The notes beneath the pieces were generated by a model. That model made no database searches. It was not told the origin of the DNA and was given only the letters and a program-made list of their open reading frames with translations. Both the position numbers and the translations under genes were made by a program. Positions 17,479 to 26,784 of a stretch of 64,000 nt of DNA are shown piece after piece. This DNA comes from Bacteroidota bacterium (GTDB taxonomy: Bacteria; Bacteroidota; Bacteroidia; Chitinophagales; UBA10324): NCBI GenBank assembly GCA_018267315.1, contig JAFDYS010000038.1, positions 1-64,000 on the forward strand, given 5' to 3'. How positions within the stretch are numbered: the stretch's first letter is position 1; each line of letters starts with the position of its first letter.

Positions 17479-19044
17479 TCACCGGTATTCACCGTAAACG
17501 CTGCGCAGCACATCGGAGATTTCACCAAGCGTTGCTAAATTCTCCACTGCTTCAATGACTACGGGCATCACGTTTCTTCCCTCTGTCGCACATGATTTCA
17601 ACTGCCCGAGTTTTTCCTTCACTGCATCTGCATGTCGCTGCTGCTTCAGTCCATTCAACTTTTCTATTTGCGACTGCCGGATGGAATCATCAATGGTCAT
17701 CACGGAATCAGGCAATGCTTCTTCATGAACGAACTGATTTACTCCGACAATTATTTTTTCCTGACGCTCGACCTGTTGCTGATACAGGTATGATGCCCGC
17801 GCGATTTCTTCCTGTACATATCCCTGCTCAATGGCTGGCACGGCCCCTCCCATGGCTTCAATTTTCTCCATGTATTTTCTTGCTTCTATCTCCAGTTCAT
17901 CAGTTAGTGTTTCCACATAAAATGAACCGCCCAGCGGATCCACCGTTTGGGCGACACCGCTTTCGTATGCCACAATCTGTTGCGTGCGCAGTGCCATGGC
18001 TGCTGCCGATTCAGAAGGTAGACTCAAGGCCTCATCATATCCGTTCGTGTGCAGCGATTGCGTTCCGCCCAATACTGCAGCCAGCGCCTGCATCGTTACG
18101 CGCACAATGTTGTTCATCGGTTGCTGTGCAGTGAGGGTGGAGCCGCCGGTTTGCGTATGAAAGCGAAGCATCTGCGCACGGGGATCCGTGGCGCCCAGTT
18201 CTTTGGTGATGGATGCCCACATGCGGCGGGCAGCGCGGAACTTGGCCACTTCTTCGAGCAGGTTGTTATGGGCATTGAAAAAGAAAGAGACTCTTCTTCC
18301 AAATACATTGATGTCAAGTCCCCGATCCAGTGCCGCTTTCATGTATGCTTTGCCGTTCGACAAGGTGAAGGCCAGTTCCTGCGCGGCCGTGCAGCCGGCT
18401 TCCCGCATATGATATCCTGAAACGGAAATGGTGTTCCATCCGGGCAATTCCTTCGAGCAATATTCAAAGATGTCAGTGATCAGTTTCATGGATGGCTTCG
18501 GCGGATAAATATGCGTGCCGCGCGCCGCATATTCTTTCAGGATATCATTTTGAACAGTGCCTGAAATCTTTTTGAGATCCGCTCCCTGCTTTTTGGCCAA
18601 GGCGATATACATGGCCAGCAGTATAAATGCAGTGGCATTGATCGTCATTGACGTAGAGATATTCTCAAGTTGTATCCCGCTGAAAAGAATTTCCATGTCT
18701 TTCAGTGAATCAATGGCCACGCCCACTTTTCCCACTTCCCCTTCAGCCATGGCATGATCGCTATCGTAACCGATTTGAGTAGGCAAGTCGAAGGCAACGG
18801 AAAGGCCGGTGGTGCCCTGACTGAGTAAATAGTGGTAGCGCTTGTTTGATTCTTCCGCAGTAGAAAATCCGGCATACTGCCTCATCGTCCACAACCGGTC
18901 ACGGTACATAGTGGCATGCACGCCGCGGGTGAACGGATACTGGCCGGGTAATTCCGACATGGGATGCTGCAGGGCTGTGTAAACCGGTTTGATTTCAATT
19001 CCGGAATCGCTGACGATTTTCTTCTCTTCTTTCTGACTTTTCAT
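17479..19044 (-). CDS. Methylmalonyl-CoA mutase family, large (substrate-binding) subunit
   Basis: The 521-residue protein is the TIM-barrel half of a B12-dependent acyl-CoA mutase; it ends after [14 protein letters not shown], where the family barrel ends, and has no C-terminal cobalamin-binding domain (DxHxxG). Key residues align with Propionibacterium methylmalonyl-CoA mutase: Tyr57 in RQYAGFSTA (Y89 there), Arg175 in [10 protein letters not shown] (R207) and His212 in SGYHMREAG (H244). Tyr plus Arg favour methylmalonyl-CoA over isobutyryl-CoA, for which Phe and Gln are known. A separate B12-binding subunit must be encoded elsewhere. It would interconvert succinyl-CoA and methylmalonyl-CoA. 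Confidence 0.87.
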   Translation of the reverse strand: MKSQKEEKKIVSDSGIEIKPVYTALQHPMSELPGQYPFTRGVHATMYRDRLWTMRQYAGFSTAEESNKRYHYLLSQGTTGLSVAFDLPTQIGYDSDHAMAEGEVGKVGVAIDSLKDMEILFSGIQLENISTSMTINATAFILLAMYIALAKKQGADLKKISGTVQNDILKEYAARGTHIYPPKPSMKLITDIFEYCSKELPGWNTISVSGYHMREAGCTAAQELAFTLSNGKAYMKAALDRGLDINVFGRRVSFFFNAHNNLLEEVAKFRAARRMWASITKELGATDPRAQMLRFHTQTGGSTLTAQQPMNNIVRVTMQALAAVLGGTQSLHTNGYDEALSLPSESAAAMALRTQQIVAYESGVAQTVDPLGGSFYVETLTDELEIEARKYMEKIEAMGGAVPAIEQGYVQEEIARASYLYQQQVERQEKIIVGVNQFVHEEALPDSVMTIDDSIRQSQIEKLNGLKQQRHADAVKEKLGQLKSCATEGRNVMPVVIEAVENLATLGEISDVLRSVYGEYR

Positions 19045-19119
19045 TGCTGAGTAATTGGTGTTATGAATCAGGAGAACCTTGCGGTAATTCCAGCCTCGGC
19101 ATGGGACGTCCGCGATGCG

Positions 19120-19650
19120 TTAATAAATTTTCTTCACTTCCGCCTTGAGCGTATCCAGCGCTTTTTGAGTCGGCATTACCTGATCATTGTTTATGAAATA
19201 TTCGAGGACTGCACGGCTCAAATCTTTGCCGGTGGCATCCTGTGGAACTTCGGCCGCCACCCGGTTGATAATTCCAACCAATTCTTCTTTCACCTGCACA
19301 ATCATGATCCATGTTTCAGCCGACACATAAATCTGCTGGGAGAGGTTGTGCTCAAACTCAAGACGGATGTTTGAAATCAATGCCTTTTGCAAATCGAGCG
19401 AAGTCATACCCGGTTTGTTCACCCGCTGAAGCAGGTTGGTTGGCGAAATTCTCTCCAGTAAAATGGTGAGCCGCTCATAAGCGCCCAGGCGTATGGGCAG
19501 TGAGTCTTTGTAATGAACGGCGCGGCTCTCCAATTCCTTTCTGTCTTTCTCTCCGGCAAGGAAAAGCTTGAGCACTGCATAAGCCGTAAGAAAAGTGATT
19601 AGGGAAGGCAGAATGTATTTCAGAATATCAAGAACGTCAGTCCAATTCAT
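19120..19650 (-). CDS. Conserved hypothetical single-helix membrane protein
   Basis: The 176-residue protein has one N-terminal membrane helix (about 10-32, YILPSLITFLTAYAVLKLFL) followed by a charged helical soluble domain with conserved-looking stretches (KDSLPIRLGAYERLTILLERI, and VSAETWIMIVQVKEEL). It resembles a Bacteroidota-restricted family of unknown function found near the methylmalonyl-CoA mutase genes (recalled only). It lies 75 bp upstream of the mutase gene in the same direction, so the two may be co-transcribed. No function is proposed. Confidence 0.65.
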   Translation of the reverse strand: MNWTDVLDILKYILPSLITFLTAYAVLKLFLAGEKDRKELESRAVHYKDSLPIRLGAYERLTILLERISPTNLLQRVNKPGMTSLDLQKALISNIRLEFEHNLSQQIYVSAETWIMIVQVKEELVGIINRVAAEVPQDATGKDLSRAVLEYFINNDQVMPTQKALDTLKAEVKKIY

Positions 19651-19721
19651 GCAGGGAAATTATGTCAGCAAAGAAACAGAGTTTTGATGAGAGGAACGAT
19701 GCGAATGATCTTGTTGTTGCT

Positions 19722-19729
19722 TAATTTTG
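19722..19729 (+). promoter_or_regulatory. -7 element of the Fe-S carrier gene
   Basis: TAATTTTG matches TAnnTTTG perfectly and lies 16 bases before the start codon at 19746, predicting a very short leader. No TTG at the expected -33 distance is evident. Confidence 0.4.
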
Positions 19730-19745
19730 TCAAACGATTTTTACT

Positions 19746-20108
19746 ATGGAATTATTGGAAAAAGAAATTGGAGTAACGTCCCTTCCCGTCAATTTCACTG
19801 CAAGCGCCGTGAGTGAAGTCAAACGTCTGATAGAAGCCCAACACGTGCCGGCCGATCAGGCCCTGCGCGTGGGAGTGAAAGGGGGTGGCTGCTCCGGCAT
19901 GACTTACGTGCTGGAATTTGATACGCGACAGGAAAATGACGAGGAATACCTGATTGACGGAGTGCGTGTATTCATGAATAAATCTCACGAACTCTATTTG
20001 TATGGAATGACGGTGGATTTTGAACAGGGACTGAATGCACGCGGTTTCGTGTTCCACAATCCCAATGCAAAAACCACCTGCGGGTGCGGCACCTCATTTT
20101 CTGCTTAA
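19746..20108 (+). CDS. A-type Fe-S cluster carrier (IscA/ErpA/SufA family)
   Basis: A-type carriers take newly made Fe-S clusters and hand them to apo-proteins. The 120-residue protein shows the three invariant cysteines: one in KGGGCSGMTYVLEF and two in the C-terminal CGCGTSF. The family length is about 107-120. Which subtype (IscA, SufA or ErpA) it is cannot be decided without a tree. No isc or suf genes are adjacent. Confidence 0.93.
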   Translation: MELLEKEIGVTSLPVNFTASAVSEVKRLIEAQHVPADQALRVGVKGGGCSGMTYVLEFDTRQENDEEYLIDGVRVFMNKSHELYLYGMTVDFEQGLNARGFVFHNPNAKTTCGCGTSFSA

Positions 20109-20147
20109 GCAGCACTAACGAGAAAGGGAAACCGGCATCTTCAGCAA

Positions 20148-20498
20148 TCAGCTTTCACTGAAGAAATCGCGCTTAATAACTGCGAGGCCTTCCAGGATAG
20201 CTGCCTCGAAATCAACGAACAATTTTTTCACCTTTTCAGAAACATCGGCCTGTGCCGAATGAAGGTGCATTTCATGCATGAACTCGACAGGATCGTGCAT
20301 GCCGAGCATCGCTACATTAGTTTTAATTTTATGAGTGGCCGCTTTTGCAGCTGCGGCATTATTGGTGTGCAGGGCTGTTTTGATGTTATTGAGATCCTTC
20401 GGCGTTTCCTGCAGGTATAAACGCAGAATCTCTACCATGGCTTCCCGGTCATCGCCATAATAATCATTCAGAAATTCGAGGTTATAATGTTTCTCCAC
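20148..20498 (-). CDS. Hpt-domain phosphotransfer protein
   Basis: The 116-residue protein is a stand-alone histidine phosphotransfer domain: an all-helical four-helix bundle with the phospho-accepting motif AATHKIKTNVAMLGM (His-Lys-x-Lys). Such proteins shuttle phosphate between a hybrid histidine kinase and a response regulator. No kinase or regulator gene is in the window, so its partners are unknown. It converges with the Fe-S carrier gene. Confidence 0.85.
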   Translation of the reverse strand: MEKHYNLEFLNDYYGDDREAMVEILRLYLQETPKDLNNIKTALHTNNAAAAKAATHKIKTNVAMLGMHDPVEFMHEMHLHSAQADVSEKVKKLFVDFEAAILEGLAVIKRDFFSES

Positions 20499-20544
20499 AA
20501 GCTTGAGATATTAATACCACATAACACACCCTGCAAGTTCTGCT

Positions 20545-22431
20545 TCACGTCTTTCCGCTGACCAACAGTTTCGCCCATCTTACCAATCCGGATCGGGCAT
20601 CCATCTTCACCAGGTACATCCCTGCCGGAAATTCGTCCAATGAAAATTCCATTTCATTTTTTCCTGCAGCCTGCGACATGATCAACTTACCCGAGGCACT
20701 GTAAATGGAAATTGCCGTTATCACTTCATCACATTCTATGATTACTAAATCGCTGGCCGGATTGGGAAAAAGTTTTACATCGCCGGATGAAAATTCCCCG
20801 ATGCCGGTGGGAAAATCCAACTGCTCGGCATACATGCTGTCACAGCCGAATGAATCCACGACAGATACTACCACCCAATAATCAAATGGCACCGCATACG
20901 TATGCGAGGGATTGACAGTAACTGAATCCACCGGCGATCCATCGCCAAAATTCCATGTGACAGATGCAGCATTTACAACTGCTGCAGGGTCAAGTGTAAA
21001 ATCAACTGAATTGCCTGAGACAGTATAAGTAAAGTGAACCGGTGGTTTGGCGTGAACCAAAACCAATTGACTTGCATTCACTGAACATGCTTCCAGTGTA
21101 ACCTGATAATTCCCTCCTTCGCTGAAATAGTATCCCGCATTCACATCATCCGAAAAACTGTTTCCATTAACCTCCCATAAAAATTGCTGCGAACTCACTG
21201 TGGTGTTGGTGAAGAAGATGGTTTGATCCTCACAGATTTCATCACTGCTCATTTCAAAACTCACCTCAGCAGGGCAGGGTGTATTTCCATCCGCATCTAC
21301 CTTCACGAGATAGCCGTCAAACGCACTAATTCCGAACCCGTCCGTTTCTCCAGCTATGTATAAATTCCCGTCTGCATCCACTCCGGCGGCATTGCCATAT
21401 TCATTCATGGTTCCGCCAAAGCGGCGGGTCCAGACGGTATCGCCATTCGCGTCCAGTTTTTCAAGAAGTATTTGACTTCCCATGCCGAATACGCCCGTCA
21501 CACCGGCAATAATAAATCCGCCGTCCGCCGTGCGTCGAATACTGTTGCCCAGGTCGCCGGCATGCGTCGCCGGATGCAAGGTGACGGCATTCTCGCCATT
21601 CGCATCGGTTTTGATCAGCACCATATAGCTTGAATCGGGAGAAATGGTTTCATAGCCAAGCAGCCAGAGATTGCCGAGACCATCCTCAGCCACATCAAAC
21701 CCGACGTCTTCAAGCCCGGTACCAAAATCTTTTGCCCACACCAAATTTAGATCGCTGTCCACTCTCACCACATAGATATTGTAGTTGGGATCCGTGGAGT
21801 TGGAATAGCCAATACCGACAAATCCTCCGTCAGAAGTACGAGTCATTCCGAGTGCCGTTTCATTTCCCGCTCCGCCGAAATGCCCGTCATGGACTTGTGC
21901 GCCCTGATTGTCCACGGTGATGAAATACATATCGGTACCGCCATTGGTATACGTGGTTGAATAGCCACTGAGGGCCAACCTCTCACCGGGAACTGCTACC
22001 GCAGCCAGTGCAGCTTCGGATCCGCTGCCGCCGTAAAAATTTTCGCCGATATAATTTCCGCTTACATCATATTGCGCCACATAAAAATCGTAGCCATTTG
22101 TTGCGCTCACATTGTAGCCCACAATAAAATATCCGTTCGCATTCTCAATACTGGAAACGGCTTCTTCATTGTTTACGGTACCAAAGTGCCGCGTCCAAAG
22201 AGTGTCGCCCTGACTATTCCATTTCACCGCATATCCGTCAGTATTGTTGATGTCTCCAAAACCGAAACTGCGCGTATCGCCCGCGGTAATACATCCGCCA
22301 TCACTGGTTGGCAGCACATGGCGGAACCAATCCGGCATGTTGCCGCCTGCAATCCGTTCGTAACTATTTTGGGCTACAGAATTCCCGGCAATTGATATCA
22401 CCATTATGATAAGAATGAGTAACCGGTTCAT
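20545..22431 (-). CDS. Secreted repeat protein with PKD domain and type IX sorting domain
   Basis: The 628-residue protein has a signal peptide (LILIIMVISIAGNSVAQ). Residues about 25-385 contain about seven copies of a roughly 50-residue beta repeat with motifs such as TSDGGxIxxGxT and WxxxFGG, which build a beta-propeller-like fold. A segment at about 395-460 is followed by a PKD domain (SVTWNFGDGSPVDSVTVNPS). The end (from about 550, DVKLFPNPASDLVIIE to ARSGLVRWAKLLVSGKT) is a type A sorting domain, so the protein is exported by type IX secretion. It is divergent from fumC. Confidence 0.85.
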   Translation of the reverse strand: MNRLLILIIMVISIAGNSVAQNSYERIAGGNMPDWFRHVLPTSDGGCITAGDTRSFGFGDINNTDGYAVKWNSQGDTLWTRHFGTVNNEEAVSSIENANGYFIVGYNVSATNGYDFYVAQYDVSGNYIGENFYGGSGSEAALAAVAVPGERLALSGYSTTYTNGGTDMYFITVDNQGAQVHDGHFGGAGNETALGMTRTSDGGFVGIGYSNSTDPNYNIYVVRVDSDLNLVWAKDFGTGLEDVGFDVAEDGLGNLWLLGYETISPDSSYMVLIKTDANGENAVTLHPATHAGDLGNSIRRTADGGFIIAGVTGVFGMGSQILLEKLDANGDTVWTRRFGGTMNEYGNAAGVDADGNLYIAGETDGFGISAFDGYLVKVDADGNTPCPAEVSFEMSSDEICEDQTIFFTNTTVSSQQFLWEVNGNSFSDDVNAGYYFSEGGNYQVTLEACSVNASQLVLVHAKPPVHFTYTVSGNSVDFTLDPAAVVNAASVTWNFGDGSPVDSVTVNPSHTYAVPFDYWVVVSVVDSFGCDSMYAEQLDFPTGIGEFSSGDVKLFPNPASDLVIIECDEVITAISIYSASGKLIMSQAAGKNEMEFSLDEFPAGMYLVKMDARSGLVRWAKLLVSGKT

Positions 22432-22484
22432 TATCTCATTAAAGGTAGAAAAAGATTGACATCAGGGCCTTGTCACGCTGATGC

Positions 22485-22492
22485 TAACTTTG
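22485..22492 (+). promoter_or_regulatory. -7 element of fumC
   Basis: TAACTTTG is a perfect TAnnTTTG match 16 bases before the fumC start. TTG triplets upstream lie 12 or 26 bases away, not at the ideal 19-21. Confidence 0.4.
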
Positions 22493-22508
22493 TGGAAAAC
22501 TATGATTC

Positions 22509-23897
22509 ATGGAATTCAGAACTGAGAAAGACACACTGGGAAAGGTGCAGGTGCCGGCCGATAAGTACTGGGGCGCACAGACGCAGCGCTCTATCGAAAA
22601 CTTTCAGATCGCTCAGGACATCAATAAAATGCCGAAGGAAATTGTGAGGGCATTTGCCATTTTGAAAAAGGCAGCAGCGCTTACCAATTTCGATTTGGGA
22701 ATTCTTCCAAAAGAAAAATGTGATCTCATCTGCACGGTGTGCGATGAAATCCTGGATGGCAAACTCGACGATCAGTTTCCGCTGGTGGTGTGGCAAACCG
22801 GGAGCGGCACACAGAGCAATATGAACATGAATGAAGTGATTGCTTACCGCGCTCACGTGCTGAACGGAGGTAGTTTGCTCGATGAGAAAAAATCGGTGGC
22901 ACCGAATGATGACGTGAATAAATCACAGTCGTCAAACGACACCTTTCCTACAGCGATGCACATTGCCGCTTACAAGATTCTGATCGAAACCACGCTGCCG
23001 GGCATTCGCAAGTTGCGTGACACGCTGGAATACAAATCCAAAGAGTTCATGAACGTGGTGAAGATCGGCCGCACCCACTTCATGGATGCAACTCCGGTCA
23101 CACTGGGACAGGAAATCTCAGGATACGTTTCACAGCTCAATCACGGCATCAAAGCCATTGAAAACACGCTGGCCCATCTTTCTGAACTGGCGTTAGGAGG
23201 AACGGCCGTAGGAACAGGGCTCAATGCTCCCAAAGGATACGCTGAGAAAGTAGCACAGAAAATTTCTGAGCTCACCACGCTCCCATTCATCACAGCGGAA
23301 AACAAATTCGAATCGCTCGCCGCACACGATGCTATCGTTGAAGCTCATGGTGCATTGAAAACGGTTGCGGTGAGTCTAATGAAGATTGCAAATGACATCC
23401 GCATGCTTTCATCCGGACCACGCGCGGGTATCGGAGAAATTCATATTCCCGACAATGAGCCCGGCTCATCCATCATGCCGGGTAAAGTGAATCCCACGCA
23501 GTGCGAGGCCATGACGATGGTGGCAGCGCAGGTTTTGGGGAATGATGTGGCGATCAACATCGGCGGCGCCACCGGGCATTTTGAACTGAACGTGTTCAAA
23601 CCGGTGATGATTTACAATTTTCTGCACTCTGCACGGCTGATCGGCGATGTATGTGTTTCATTCAATGATAAATGCGCCATCGGCATTGAGCCTATTCATG
23701 ACAACATCAAAAATCACGTGAGCAATTCACTCATGCTCGTAACGGCGCTCAATACAAAGATCGGCTATTACAAAGCCGCCGAAATTGCGCAGAAAGCACA
23801 CAAGGAAAACACGACACTCAAAGAAGCCGCTGTCTCTCTCGGCTATGTAACCGCTGAGCAGTTTGATGAGTGGGTGAAGGCCGAGGAGATGGTGTAA
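22509..23897 (+). CDS. fumC: Fumarate hydratase class II
   Basis: FumC reversibly hydrates fumarate to L-malate in the TCA cycle without an Fe-S cluster. The 462-residue protein has the superfamily signature [15 protein letters not shown] (about 319-333, mobile loop with the catalytic Ser), His190 in [14 protein letters not shown], and the substrate-binding segments [14 protein letters not shown] and [13 protein letters not shown]. Length and motifs match E. coli FumC. The gene stands alone. Confidence 0.97.
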   Translation: MEFRTEKDTLGKVQVPADKYWGAQTQRSIENFQIAQDINKMPKEIVRAFAILKKAAALTNFDLGILPKEKCDLICTVCDEILDGKLDDQFPLVVWQTGSGTQSNMNMNEVIAYRAHVLNGGSLLDEKKSVAPNDDVNKSQSSNDTFPTAMHIAAYKILIETTLPGIRKLRDTLEYKSKEFMNVVKIGRTHFMDATPVTLGQEISGYVSQLNHGIKAIENTLAHLSELALGGTAVGTGLNAPKGYAEKVAQKISELTTLPFITAENKFESLAAHDAIVEAHGALKTVAVSLMKIANDIRMLSSGPRAGIGEIHIPDNEPGSSIMPGKVNPTQCEAMTMVAAQVLGNDVAINIGGATGHFELNVFKPVMIYNFLHSARLIGDVCVSFNDKCAIGIEPIHDNIKNHVSNSLMLVTALNTKIGYYKAAEIAQKAHKENTTLKEAAVSLGYVTAEQFDEWVKAEEMV

Positions 23898-24310
23898 TGA
23901 GTTTGAAGTTTAAAGTTTTAGGTTGCGTAAAGCGTTATTGATTCAGTAATTTTTTTGCGCAAGCAAAGCTCCTTCATTCCAAATCTGACAGAATAGAATT
24001 CTAGCGGAAGAAAATTCTTTTTAAGAGACTTGTAACGGCTCGCCGCTTTCAATATTTCTGGTCAATAAAATTCGCCGGGTCACCTTAGTGATAAGGATTT
24101 GAATTTGCCGACTCAGCGATTTGCCAAATCTTGAATTTTGGAAAAGCCCAATTCCCGATACCGCTTTTCCTTCATCGGTTTCCTCACCCGATTCATCAGT
24201 CACTTCACCCTGTTCGCTCTTATTTGTTGGTTGGGCAAAATGCCGCCCTCTAATTTTGATAAGCAATAGAAAAACACTTTTTGATTTCACGAACTCTAAA
24301 ACTTGAAGCC
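23898..24310. other. Gene-free stretch after fumC
   Basis: These 413 bases contain overlapping open frames on both strands (for example 24021-24350 on the minus strand) whose translations look low in structure and resemble nothing I know. I see no tRNA, convincing hairpin terminator or repeat. It probably contains the promoter for the small open frames that follow. Confidence 0.4.
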
Positions 24311-24445
24311 ATGAAACAAGTGAGAGATTCCATCGAGAGCGGAGAAGCAATCAAACTGACCATCAACGAAGATCATTCCGAAGCCGGCATACCAGCGCCA
24401 TGCCCCGGCGATGATCCGCATGCCGCTGACCCGTTTGATTTCTGA
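24311..24445 (+). CDS. Small acidic open frame, 44 residues
   Basis: An ATG-started frame encodes MKQVRDSIESGEAIKLTINE and continues to an acidic, proline-rich tail ending DPFDF. The composition (Asp/Glu rich, one Cys) is plausible for a real small protein, and it is followed in the same direction by another short frame at 24490. I do not recognise it; coding potential is uncertain. Confidence 0.35.
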   Translation: MKQVRDSIESGEAIKLTINEDHSEAGIPAPCPGDDPHAADPFDF

Positions 24446-24489
24446 ACCACATTACAACCAACCATTCAAAAAAATCTGATTCAAAACAA

Positions 24490-24573
24490 ATGATGATTTC
24501 ATTTCTCGCCATATTCACCATCCTCACCGGACTTAGTCTGTCGCTTGGAAAAAGGATGGAGAAACGAAGATGA
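24490..24573 (+). CDS. Small single-helix membrane peptide, 27 residues
   Basis: The frame begins MMISFLAIFTILTGLSLSLG and ends in a basic tail KRMEKRR, the layout of an inner-membrane micro-peptide with a positive cytoplasmic end. It ends 17 bases before the convergent DedA gene. No homologue is known to me; it could be a chance frame. Confidence 0.3.
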   Translation: MMISFLAIFTILTGLSLSLGKRMEKRR

Positions 24574-24589
24574 GAGGCGCGTTATCCTG

Positions 24590-25243
24590 TTATGCTGTCT
24601 TCTTTCTGCCCAGCCAGGTTTTTAGTGCGGCATAAATCGCCGGCACGAGCGAAACGAGGATGATGCCGAGTACTATCCACTTGAAGTTTTCCTTCACGAA
24701 GGGGATGTTGCCGAAAAAGTAACCGGCATAGATGAACGCCAGCACCCACAGCAATCCTCCGATGAAATTGTAAAGCATGAATTTACCGTAACGCATCTGC
24801 CCTACGCCGGCAATGAACGGCGCAAAGGTGCGCAGGATGGGTGCGAAGCGGGTGTAGATGATGGTCATCGCGCCGTACTTGTCAAAAAATTTCTTCGTGC
24901 GGTCCAGGTACTCGCGTTTGATGAGCTTGTAATTCTTCTCATACACCACCGGGCCGATGTAGCGGCCGATGGAATAATTCACAAGGTTACCGAGAAAGGC
25001 CGCAGCTACAAAGGTCATTGCTGAGACATGCACATTCAGTTCGGTAGCCGACTGCGCCGCAATAGCGCCGAATGCAAAAATCATGGAATCGCCGGGCAGG
25101 ATGGGTGTCACCACCAGTCCCGTTTCGCAAAAGATAATGAGAGCGATAATGAGAATAACGGCCGTGCCATATTCCGCCAGCAACTGAATCAGATGCTGAT
25201 CGATGTGCAGCACGAAATCAATAAACCAATTGATAAGCTCCAT
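24590..25243 (-). CDS. DedA family membrane protein
   Basis: DedA (SNARE-associated) proteins are inner-membrane proteins now linked to flipping of undecaprenyl phosphate or phospholipids. The 217-residue protein carries the family motifs: FCETGLVVTPILPGDSMIFA (membrane-embedded Glu), a central GRYIGPVVYEKN segment, and the arginine-containing TRFAPILRTFAPFIAGVGQM motif, then a Gly-rich helix GGLLWVLAFIYAGYFFGN. Length is typical. It follows cysH in the same direction after a structured 184 bp gap. Confidence 0.93.
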   Translation of the reverse strand: MELINWFIDFVLHIDQHLIQLLAEYGTAVILIIALIIFCETGLVVTPILPGDSMIFAFGAIAAQSATELNVHVSAMTFVAAAFLGNLVNYSIGRYIGPVVYEKNYKLIKREYLDRTKKFFDKYGAMTIIYTRFAPILRTFAPFIAGVGQMRYGKFMLYNFIGGLLWVLAFIYAGYFFGNIPFVKENFKWIVLGIILVSLVPAIYAALKTWLGRKKTA

Positions 25244-25289
25244 GAAGGAAATTTGCGGCGAAGATATTCTTTCATGGCGGAAGACTCAT

Positions 25290-25420
25290 GGAATCAGGAC
25301 GTGTGGATGTAACACTTGAGGACTTATGATGCTCTTATCCCTGGATTCAGGCGAAGCTCTTCGCTCTCACTATAATACATCTCAAGTATCCAAATCTTAC
25401 GTAAGAGAGTCCTGAATTTT
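25290..25420. repeat. Cluster of inverted repeats between cysH and the DedA gene
   Basis: Several small inverted repeats nest here: TCAGGAC (25294-25300) with GTCCTGA (25409-25415), ACTTGAG (25314-25320) with CTCAAGT (25381-25387), a hairpin GCGAA-GCTC-TTCGC at 25351-25364, and the perfect palindrome TCTTACGTAAGA at 25395-25406. They could fold into one branched structure in the cysH 3' end or the DedA leader. I do not recognise a riboswitch class. Confidence 0.35.
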
Positions 25421-25426
25421 CACTTC

Positions 25427-26086
25427 TCATGTCGGTTGGACAAGGTCGGTATTTAGTCCGCACTCCGTTTTCTTCAAACCGAACCAGCGGCCTTCACGCT
25501 CATCCGCATTCATGTCAATGCGACGGGTGCAGGGTTCGCAACCGATGGAAAAATATCCTTTCTCTTCGAGCGGGTGATGCGGGATGCTGTATTCCTTCAG
25601 GTAATCGAAAATCATTTTCGGCGACCAATCAAGCATGGGATGAAAGCGGATGGTGTTGAACGGCGCCGGCGATTCCACCTTGAAGTTTTTCCGCACATCA
25701 CTCTGATCGGCACGAACGCCGTTGATCCAGACATCAAACTCAGCAAGGATGGGCTCCATCGGCTGTGTCTTATTCATATAACAACAATAATCCGGATCAG
25801 AAGCGAACATGAGCTTTCCGTTGGCATCGCGCTGCAGGTTTTTAGGAGTAAGCGGATAAACATTGCGCACATCCAGTTCAAACCGTTTGGCTATTTCATC
25901 TTTGAAAGCCACTGTTTCCGGAAAATGATAACCGGTGTTGATGAAGAAGACGGGAATCTTTTTATCAATGCGGCTGATGATGTGGAGCAGCACCAGTGAA
26001 TGGGTTTGAAAAGATGAAGTACTGAACAACTTCAGCCCCAACCGCTGATAACCGTGAATCTTCTCCTTGATTTCTTCAAACTTCAT
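25427..26086 (-). CDS. cysH: Adenylyl-sulfate/PAPS reductase CysH
   Basis: CysH reduces activated sulfate to sulfite using thioredoxin. The protein has the PP-loop-like start (KLFSTSSFQTHSLVLLHII), the paired cysteines DYCCYMNK and the CxxC in GCEPCTRR, which together bind a 4Fe-4S cluster and indicate the bacterial adenylyl-sulfate (APS) type, and the C-terminal catalytic Cys in ECGLN (usually ECGLH or ECGIH). The ATG at 26086 (MKFEEIKEK) is preferred; an ATG at 26131 would add 15 residues encoded by an iterated ttcat/gttcat tract. It follows recR closely. No sulfate adenylyltransferase or sulfite reductase gene is nearby. Confidence 0.88.
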   Translation of the reverse strand: MKFEEIKEKIHGYQRLGLKLFSTSSFQTHSLVLLHIISRIDKKIPVFFINTGYHFPETVAFKDEIAKRFELDVRNVYPLTPKNLQRDANGKLMFASDPDYCCYMNKTQPMEPILAEFDVWINGVRADQSDVRKNFKVESPAPFNTIRFHPMLDWSPKMIFDYLKEYSIPHHPLEEKGYFSIGCEPCTRRIDMNADEREGRWFGLKKTECGLNTDLVQPT

Positions 26087-26133
26087 TTGACAAATGAACC
26101 GATGAACTAATAAACCAATCAACTGATGCATGC

Positions 26134-26760
26134 TCAGTCTCCTTGTTTCACCAAATAACTTTCATACGGCATGCGCGTCACAATCGAACGCGCAAGCGTA
26201 ACATCATCCACATATTCCAGTTCGCCGCCGAAGGAAACTCCTCTGGCAATGCTGGTAATCTTAACCGGAAGACCGTGCAGTTTTTTTGAAATGTAGAAGA
26301 TGGTAGTGTCGCCCTCAATAGTTGGATTCAATGCCATGATCACTTCTCTCACCTTTCCGGATGCGCACCGCTGCACGAGGGATTCAATTTTTAAATCATC
26401 CGGCCCCACTCCTTCCATCGGGCTGATCACCCCGCCAAGCACATGATACAATCCGTTGTATTGATTGGTGGATTCAATGGCAATTACATCGCGGATGGTT
26501 TCCACTACACAAACAAGCGAACTATCGCGCTTTGGATTAGCACAGATGCTGCAAATCTCCTGATCGGAAATGTTGTGGCAGTTTTTACAGAAGCGAATTT
26601 CCTTCCGCATCTTCTCTATTGTATGAGTGAATTGCTCCACGGACGAAACATCCTGCTTCAACAAATGCAGCACCAGGCGCAACGCTGTTTTCTTGCCAAT
26701 GCCGGGCAGCTTTTCAAATTCAGCCACGGCATCTTCGATAAGTTTTGACGGAAAATTCAT
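26134..26760 (-). CDS. recR: Recombination protein RecR
   Basis: RecR works with RecF and RecO to load RecA on gapped DNA. The 208-residue protein shows the helix-hairpin-helix ([18 protein letters not shown]), a four-cysteine zinc finger ([16 protein letters not shown]) and the Toprim domain ([14 protein letters not shown], then [19 protein letters not shown]). Length is standard. It is upstream of cysH in the same transcription unit. Confidence 0.97.
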   Translation of the reverse strand: MNFPSKLIEDAVAEFEKLPGIGKKTALRLVLHLLKQDVSSVEQFTHTIEKMRKEIRFCKNCHNISDQEICSICANPKRDSSLVCVVETIRDVIAIESTNQYNGLYHVLGGVISPMEGVGPDDLKIESLVQRCASGKVREVIMALNPTIEGDTTIFYISKKLHGLPVKITSIARGVSFGGELEYVDDVTLARSIVTRMPYESYLVKQGD

Positions 26761-26776
26761 GGAGTAATTCCGGATT

Positions 26777-26784
26777 CAAAAATA
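26777..26784 (-). promoter_or_regulatory. -7 element of recR-cysH
   Basis: On the minus strand this reads TATTTTTG, a perfect TAnnTTTG, 17 bases before the recR start codon. No TTG is visible at the -33 spacing. Confidence 0.42.

Noticed and set aside
17297..17497. 66-residue plus-strand frame upstream of dnaA
   Set aside because: Rich in His and Cys at random, overlaps the mutase 3' end on the other strand, and has no family resemblance.
17479..19044. Isobutyryl-CoA mutase instead of methylmalonyl-CoA mutase
   Set aside because: Tyr57 and Arg175 sit where isobutyryl-CoA mutases have Phe and Gln; the methylmalonyl assignment is better supported.
24021..24350. 109-residue minus-strand open frame
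   Set aside because: The translation has no recognisable domain and overlaps open frames on the other strand; composition does not look protein-like.
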